Positions 57,827-64,000 of a stretch of 64,000 nucleotides of DNA are shown one piece after another. Positions within the stretch are counted from its first letter, which is position 1. Each line of letters starts with the position of its first letter. This DNA is from Morinoia aosen (Eukaryota > Arthropoda > Malacostraca > Amphipoda > Talitridae). The notes under the pieces were generated by a model. That model ran no database searches. It saw only the letters and a program-made list of their open reading frames with translations, and was not told the origin of the DNA. The position numbers and the translations under genes were made by a program. The stretch is from NCBI GenBank assembly GCA_030386875.1, contig CM059560.1, forward strand, positions 29,382,183 to 29,446,182. Direction: 5' to 3'.

Positions 57827-59612
57827 TGTCACGAGAAGACTGTCTGCCTCGTCTCTCATTAATTTACACTAATGAGAAGACCGAATGCTCGCTTGAGGGG
57901 TTGGCATACCTCAATGAAATGCACAGGAAACACAAGGAAAATTTATGGGCAAGCCCAAACAAATCAACACTACTACAAAATGTGTATACTAAAATTGGGC
58001 AGTACTCACCGATGTACGTTGAACTCGACTTACTCAATGCGCGTTTTCCAGAGCGCATCAATTATGATGAGGGGCTGCTTGCTACTAAATTTGGGGGGGG
58101 GGGACTTTATACACGTGAAAATTCACTTAATTTATAATTTACGGCAATACATCATACAGAACACCGATAAGCACACGCAATGTACGGCATTAGAACTGGT
58201 GCAGATTGAGTAATGGAATTCTAGAAATTTCATGTGTTAACAGCTTACATAACAGAATGACAATAAATGCTACCGCTGGCCAGCTTCCCCATATATTGCT
58301 CCTACATAAAATGCCACAAATGAGGCCTGCCAACATTTGCGTTCCCGCAGCACAGAAGGTGGTCTCACTTCAAACCACAGAATTGTTCTTTTACAAACAG
58401 CTTCAGTTCAAATTTCTGTCTTGTGCACAGTACACAGAAAGTCTGTTGCGAAATGCTGATCCCGGCACTCCCGAGAATCTTCTTGCCTTGTAGTACGTTT
58501 AATCCAGTTAATCCAGTTAATCCAGTTTTACCTTCCCACCTGAAATTTGAATTATGACTTGTTACTCATTATAGCGTCAATCACGTTTCCTCAAATATAT
58601 TCATCTTTCATTCAATAAAGGGGCATTAAATTTTGTATTACATCTACCTCACTCATATTCACAATATTTTCTTGCCATATTTAATTGAACGGCGCAGATT
58701 TATCATCATATGTATACATCCTTTTACCAGCATCTATCGCGAATGAGTAACATGAGTCTTACCCGGCCCATCGACGTTTAAACTTTCTTATAACTTTCTA
58801 CATCTCATCCACAGTGGTCTTGTGTGAGATTTCTTCTCTGCAAAATGGAAAGAGAAAATTTTGGATTAGCAAATTCCCCAAAAAATGATTTTACCAAATT
58901 AACTACGTATTGCTCATTTTTTTTAAATTATATTTCCAGTATTGCACTTGATAAAAGAAACGTACTTCTCACGACGCCCGTCGACGCAGACTGAATTCAC
59001 TCCCTCAGTAATGACGCTGTGCTCAAGAGCGCTGTTCTCTCCTTTTCCGTACAGACCAATCGACTTTTGAAAGGGTATTCAGGGTCGTTTGTATTGGCTT
59101 AGAGCCTTTTGGCGTGAACTTCTGACTCCGCCCTTATGAGGTTTTCCCGGGATTCTCGCTGAGCGCCGTTGGCCCTTCTACATCTTTCCCCTGTATTTTT
59201 TTTTTGACAACACCTCTCGTGGAAACTGTATCGCTCTAAGGGTTCTCATGCTCAAGTGTTTGGACCCTTAAATCTGTCGACCACTGTGTTTGTAGTTTCG
59301 AGGCTTGTGCAATTAACCCTCACAACAGGCGGTTCTGCCGAGGCGTAGAGGACTGCTTACACCGTCAAATTCTTGATAGCGTAATCTACCCACCTCGCCT
59401 GAAACAACACACATCTAATGGCCGCCTACCCCTAACATTTATTTTAACCAAACATTTGGTGAAGAGACCCCTTCTGTGCCGCTGGGATTTGCAAAGACAT
59501 TTTACCGAACAAATTTTTAGGTAAGCATTGAGTGAGCACCAAAATTTATAACACACAATTACGAAAAAGGACATAAATTAGTTAAATTCCCAAAATTAAA
59601 TCTTTCCCAACA
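57827..59612 (-). repeat. E3 right LTR (5' LTR)
   Basis: 1786 bases, partner of 48374-50158. The G run here is 11 long. On the minus strand the sequence after the LTR is TCACAATTTGGCAAAGATC; no tRNA assignment is made. The short leader to gag is 57457-57826. Confidence 0.9.
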
Positions 59613-59616
59613 GGCA

Positions 59617-61250
59617 ATACGATAGGGAGGGACATTTACGACATCCACGTTAGGTTTCAAACGTATTTTGTATGGTTTAATCGCAGCAGCGGAGATCGAT
59701 TCATTGTCTATAGTAATAACGTCTCTAAATTCATTCAACAAACTCAGCAATTCAGGCTTCATTTCGTTATCGTTACACTTGATATCATCATTATTTAATT
59801 TCCGCCGACCACGGGCTATTTCTTTGGAATCAGAAATGTACCCTTTGTCGACAACTCCTGTGATCCCGACAGATTCACTATTAGTGTCTTTCTTCTCGAC
59901 ATCTAAACGACTGTCCTGGACAACACTAGCTGCCTGCACAAAGGTACTCAATCCTCCTTTTAATTCTCCTTGTACATCTGACAAGTAAACTTCGGATTCA
60001 ACGTGATCCTTCTCCACTTTTTCTAAAGTACTTATAATTGCATTCTCTGGTAAAACAATCGCTCTATCGGAGCTATTAATTAACAACAACGGAATCTTTC
60101 TCCTATTATTAACTCTCACAATTGCTTCTGCGACACAAATGCCTTCTTTTAAAGTTGCTTTCTTTATTATGTATTCTCCATTTTTACACTTTCCAACATG
60201 TCCAACATGCTTCAAAATTACATTGGGAGCAATTTCCACTCTTTGAGTATGAACTCTTAACGGCCTTGGCCCTGTGTGGGAACTGGTAACTGCAACTACG
60301 CCTCGAACAGGCTGATTTTCTCTCTTACCATCCCTTTTTACTTCCTCGCCTACTCTCGCAGCATTACACGTCCTGAGAATTTCTTTCTTCTCTCTTAGCT
60401 TATTTAGGACTTTTTTCTTAGCTCTGGACGTAATCGTGTCCGCCATGAGACACTCAGTATTCTCGATTAAATACTCGAGACACTCTGTCTTTCTCTTTTT
60501 TCGTCGTTTTACCTCTGCAAAGGGAATTTTATCGTCTTTGATAATTAAACATCTTTGTTTTAAGTCTACAACGGCGTTCTTGTCTAATAAATCACGCCCA
60601 ATAATGACGTCGTAATTGTAAATACCATCTTTAATTATTAAAGCATTTGTCTTCAAACTTACACCGTTTTTAACTTTAGGACAAGCTCCACCTCGCCTTC
60701 AACATTACTCTTAGCGTTAACGCCTTTTATAGTCAGAGAACTTGGCTTTACGTCATTACTTATCTCACTAATTCTGTGGTAGCTGATTAGACATTTCTCT
60801 GATTCTGAATCAATCAATGCATTCCACAGGTCTGCATCTTTTCTAAGCACAATCATGGGCTTATGACTTTTTCGTATAACAAATAATTCATTTTGTCCTG
60901 TAACTTCAACTTCTTCATCTTCTTGGTATTTACAAACGTTCGCCGTCACATGGCTTTCAAATTCAGTGCCATGAGCGCTCAAATCGTTTAAATCGCTTAA
61001 ATCCGCCTCTCCCAGCGATTCATATCTATTTTGACACTTAATTAATGGATCGATTATCTCAACATTTTTGACGAGGGAACCTCCAGACATGTTTAACACA
61101 TCAACTCTCTCGACATTTTTAACGAGGGAATCTTCAGCACCAGAATTCTCCTCGGGTTCACAGGGAGCTACTGACGTAGAGTCACACTTAGTTATTCCGA
61201 TTTCATTTTATCATTGACGTTATTTCTATCGGAAATGAAATCGTCTCCGC
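59617..61250 (-). pseudogene. pol: E2 Pol, 5' part: protease region, broken
   Basis: The protease region near 60810-60830 reads ALIDSESEKCLIS, where the catalytic D-S/T-G triplet has Glu instead of Gly. A frameshift in an A-rich run near 60660-60680 separates this from the following frame, which reads DGIYNYDVIIGRDLL (protease flap and end region) and continues to the RT entry NVPPYRIA at the E3 junction. The spacer between protease and RT is long and charged. With the stop further on, this pol cannot be functional. Confidence 0.75.
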
Positions 61251-61253
61251 AGT

Positions 61254-62723
61254 TTACGCTAAAAAACTATCGCCACTGTTAGTTTGGTAAGTTTCTACCT
61301 GGCCTTTTTCTGATACACGAGTTTTATGCTGTCCTCGCGCACGGACACGATCAGGTCTACCTGGTCTGTTGAAATAGTCTCGTCTGGACCTACAGTCTCT
61401 TGCGTAGTGTCCTAACTTATTACAACGAAAACAAACCACGTCACGCAGTGAATGCTCGGTGGCTGTCTGATATGAACCTGGTTTGTACCAATCAGTCGGT
61501 TTCCTAGCCACAGTGGTTACCGACACACCTTGTCCTTGACAGACACACACATGATTGTAACAATTCGAACAACGCTTCGCTTCAGCTGTCTCTAATGCCT
61601 GGACTTCTAGAGTTCCTAATTCCCGATCTCCAACAAAAGATTTTACGTGAGGTCTAGCACGGAAAGTCGGTCTTGGGAAATTTGGTCTCGAGTAGGGCCT
61701 ACGCGTCCTACCTCTACTTTGAAATCCGCCTCTTCTTATTGTATGCACTTCGGCCTCATCATAGGCTGCATCAAAGTTTGATTCGGGAGAATGGTCATCC
61801 TCTGCAAAATAGATTTCCATAGATCTCTCAGATCGAGTCGCTAATATTTGCTTATCTTCGGGAAAATTGCGAATGACAGTCACAATTCTTTGAAGGAGCT
61901 CTTCCGACGAGTTAAAGGGTTTGTTAAATAGTTTTTTGGAAAAATCTTCTGTTACTAGGGGGTTGATGATGGCCATAGCTAACGCAACAATTAAAGCATT
62001 CTCGACATACTTATCGAGAGCAACAGGATCGGGACAATTTACTACATAGGGGTGGGCTCTGTTCGAACACTCCGGGCTGTTCATTATTCTGTGGGTTAGC
62101 TTACGGATTTTGGACAGTATAGCGACAAATTGACTTGCCAGCGCATCATTACGTTTCAGGCGTACGTTATTTAGATCACAGGCGACCGCGTGCAAAGATC
62201 TTTCACCTTTTGACACGTAGATATTTTCTAACAGGTGTACGACTTCTTCGAAACTTAATTCATAACCTTCACTAATAATGGAAGCGACAACAGTATTGAA
62301 GTCTCCTACCCGCTTGTCTGCAGTTCGCAACAACAAATTCAGTTTTGCCTCTTCCGAATTATCTGACAGCATATTGAAATACGCTCGCACATTCTTTATA
62401 TGCGTTTCTAGTGACTTATTTTCTATGAATTCAGGGTCATTTCTTCGTTTTCTACCCCTGAACTGCGGCAGATCCTGCCCAGCAATTACAACACTAGGTA
62501 TCGGACCGACAATAGACGTCGTCACAGTGGTAACCGTACTAGTTACAGGGCTAACTGTGGTAGTGACTGCACTGGTAACAGGGGTGACTGTGGTGGTGGT
62601 CGCCATGGTAGCAGGTACAGAAATCGACTTCGCGGAAAAAATAGGAATTGATACTCGTCCAAATCTAGTCACGTACGGGATTGTTCTTATGTACTCGTAT
62701 CCGTCAGAGTCACTGTCCGACAT
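61254..62723 (-). CDS. gag: E2 Gag
   Basis: 489 codons from ATG 62723. Acidic N-terminus (MSDSDSDGYEYI), a Thr/Val-rich low-complexity stretch at residues about 40-72, a capsid-like middle (KNVRAYFNML, EEAKLNLLLRTADKR), an Arg/Pro-rich linker, CX2C-type cysteines (CSNC, CVCQ) and a CX2CX4HX4C knuckle CFRCNKLGHYARDC near the C-terminus. Open throughout, although pol of the same element is broken. The function would be particle assembly and RNA binding. Confidence 0.85.
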   Translation of the reverse strand: MSDSDSDGYEYIRTIPYVTRFGRVSIPIFSAKSISVPATMATTTTVTPVTSAVTTTVSPVTSTVTTVTTSIVGPIPSVVIAGQDLPQFRGRKRRNDPEFIENKSLETHIKNVRAYFNMLSDNSEEAKLNLLLRTADKRVGDFNTVVASIISEGYELSFEEVVHLLENIYVSKGERSLHAVACDLNNVRLKRNDALASQFVAILSKIRKLTHRIMNSPECSNRAHPYVVNCPDPVALDKYVENALIVALAMAIINPLVTEDFSKKLFNKPFNSSEELLQRIVTVIRNFPEDKQILATRSERSMEIYFAEDDHSPESNFDAAYDEAEVHTIRRGGFQSRGRTRRPYSRPNFPRPTFRARPHVKSFVGDRELGTLEVQALETAEAKRCSNCYNHVCVCQGQGVSVTTVARKPTDWYKPGSYQTATEHSLRDVVCFRCNKLGHYARDCRSRRDYFNRPGRPDRVRARGQHKTRVSEKGQVETYQTNSGDSFLA

Positions 62724-63641
62724 AAATACACAATACTCTTATATTCCTAGACCTCTAATTACCTTTAAGAGAAAAATGTTCTACACACATTTAATGAAAA
62801 TATTCTACATACAATAAAATGATAACTCACATTTTCAGTGGACTTAAAACAGGCTATTTCAGCACTACAAATGCTCGTGAAATCTGGCACCACACTGGAC
62901 AGAGACAGGCTGCTTCAGCTTACTCTTATGTGCTAGAGAACAATGGGCTAGAGAACAATAGCTACAACTTCCTTCAATTGTTCTAGAGAACAATGGACTA
63001 CCGCCTCACACAAATGCTTCCGCGTACACGCTCTCCCACTCCCAGGAATCTGCGTGCTTACTGCACTTGCAATGCCTATGCTGCTCACTGCTCAACTTCT
63101 TATTCATTAATTTTATAATAATTATTTATAATCATTAAATTGAGCTCATGCTTATTTAATTCGCAAGCAAACATTATCGGCGTATACTCAGCTTGCTATG
63201 CGAAGCCAGTTGGTGACGTTGAACAACATTTTGGCGATGCGTAGATCTCGTCGATCTTCTCGTTGCAGATGACGGTGCGTAAATGCGTAGATCTCGTCGA
63301 CAGATCAGGTTGTTGATCTGGACCCTTTCACTTCATCTTCTCCTTTGAGTAGCGATGATCCAGACTGGTGAAGACTGGGTAGCGTGTAGATTTTCGATTT
63401 TTTCTCCCTCGAAGTTCTTTCCAAGAACTTCGATTTTCTGCGCTGACGTCCTTCTTCCTTTTCTCGATGCTCTGAAGTAATGTGATAACTATGCGACGTT
63501 ACTCCAAACAGGGTGACACTCCTCACACTTAAAATCACGGATCAGCAGAACCGAAGATCACTTCTTGATATCTTTCTTCTTCAATGGGCAATGTGGCAAT
63601 GTGGATATCTTTAATGTGGCATCCCCATATACTGGCCACCA
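62724..63641 (-). other. E2 5' leader
   Basis: Noncoding region between gag and the 5' LTR. It has short direct repeats: CTAGAGAACAAT three times within 62932-63000 and GCGTAGATCTCGTCGA twice (63239 and 63284 regions). The minus strand past the LTR reads TTTA-TGGTGGCCAGT, a possible primer-binding site starting at TGG. Confidence 0.55.
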
Positions 63642-63645
63642 TAAA

Positions 63646-63974
63646 TGTTCCGTCCCTTTCCATGTACAGGTCGAAACTAACGCGAATGAGGTTCGGGAGT
63701 GACTCAAATGCAGTAACGTGGTTATCCTTTATTGGTACTTAGGAATTGGCACAGGCTTCGGTATTGGCAAGAATCTATTAGATTGGACGGTAGGGCTAAT
63801 ACGGAGTGATGTTACTTCTATAACGCATCTGTGATCTGTACAGGTGCTTCCTCGACGATCACGCTTCCGCTACTGAAGAGCGACGACTCTTTTAATGCTA
63901 CCTCTACGTCAGGCCTCCGCTAATGAACGGCGATGTCTCTTGCCGGTTCTATTTATATACTCGGCGGGCGCACA
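63646..63974 (-). repeat. E2 right LTR (5' LTR)
   Basis: 329 bases, partner of 43505-43833. TATATAAATAG on the minus strand at 63949-63959. It ends directly at the CCGC duplication with no extra tail. Confidence 0.9.
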
Positions 63975-63978
63975 CCGC

Positions 63979-64000
63979 CACAGCGGTAGCAAGCGCTCTT
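63979..64000 (-). pseudogene. Element D Gag fragment upstream of E2
   Basis: The minus strand reads KSACYRC-G, the front half of a zinc knuckle that continues at 43464 once E2 and one CCGC copy are removed. It is cut by the window end. Confidence 0.6.

Larger units (their letters stand above)
48374..59612 (-). mobile_element. E3: young Ty3/Gypsy element with 1.79-kb LTRs, nested in E2 pol
   Basis: Flanked by the duplication GGCA (48370-48373 and 59613-59616). Ends are TGTCACG and CCCAACA. LTRs are 48374-50158 (1785) and 57827-59612 (1786), nearly identical. Joining E2 across one GGCA copy restores an open pol frame through the junction. Gag and pol are complete in length apart from one stop codon. 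Confidence 0.93.
43465..63974 (-). mobile_element. E2: Ty3/Gypsy element with 329-base LTRs, interrupted by E3
   Basis: Flanked by the direct duplication CCGC (43461-43464 and 63975-63978). LTRs are 43505-43833 and 63646-63974, both 329 bases, with one difference noticed. Transcription direction is minus: leader 62724-63641, gag, pol, 3' region, LTR. The left end carries a 40-base extra tail (43465-43504) outside the LTR. Without E3 (11,239 bases plus duplication) it is about 9.3 kb. Confidence 0.88.
39815..64000 (-). mobile_element. D: decayed LTR-type retroelement with atypical pol, interrupted by E2
   Basis: GC-rich minus-strand coding remnants at 40121-43464 read, in order, Gag zinc finger, protease-like, RT, RNase H and integrase. 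The 22 bases after E2 (63979-64000) continue Gag upstream. Its left end is only guessed from the composition change, and its right end lies beyond the window. No LTR of D was identified. Frames are broken by many indels, so this is the oldest layer of the nest. Confidence 0.7.

Overview
This is eukaryotic, almost certainly arthropod, nuclear DNA (crustacean or chelicerate; I cannot resolve it further). It is AT-rich, intron-bearing and dominated by transposable elements. The only convincing host gene is a four-coding-exon minus-strand gene (6233-9490) for a secreted protein of about 242 residues with a signal peptide, a PAN/apple-like cysteine segment and an F5/8 type C (fucolectin-like) domain. 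Every intron keeps the frame.

The left 39 kb is an old, diverged tandem duplication. Unit 1 (about 0.36-8.1 kb) is matched by unit 2 (about 16.8-39.3 kb), both holding the lectin-like gene and its 3' flank. The copy in unit 2 is a pseudogene: exon 3 has lost its donor GT, exon 4 has a 13-bp deletion, and exon 4 is split by a 14.6-kb retrotransposon array. A hAT (ZBED/Buster-like) transposase interrupted by a decayed APE-RT LINE separates the units (about 10.6-16.5 kb).

The exon-4 insertion (E1, 23691-38282, target-site duplication ATGG) is a minus-strand Ty3/Gypsy array of three LTRs and two gag-pol interiors. The middle LTR is itself split by a 1653-bp LTR-like insertion (TSD GCCC). Each LTR carries a 78-bp minisatellite. 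The two interiors have complementary defects: a gag frameshift in the left one and a pol nonsense codon in the right one. Gag and pol overlap at a canonical -1 slippery heptamer.

The right 24 kb is a nested stack, all minus strand. A decayed, atypical LTR-element pol/gag (D, about 39.8 kb to beyond the window end) was split in a gag zinc knuckle by E2 (43465-63974, TSD CCGC). E2 was then split in pol by E3 (48374-59612, TSD GGCA). E3 is youngest (nearly identical 1.79-kb LTRs and one visible pol stop). E2 is more decayed although its 329-bp LTRs show only one difference. D is broken by many frameshifts.

No rRNA, tRNA or CRISPR feature was seen. I found no new cellular pathway. The most unusual items are the three-LTR array inside a lectin exon, the aberrant E2 end carrying a 24-nt copy of host-element sequence, the antisense reading frame in the E3 LTR, and the slippery sites.
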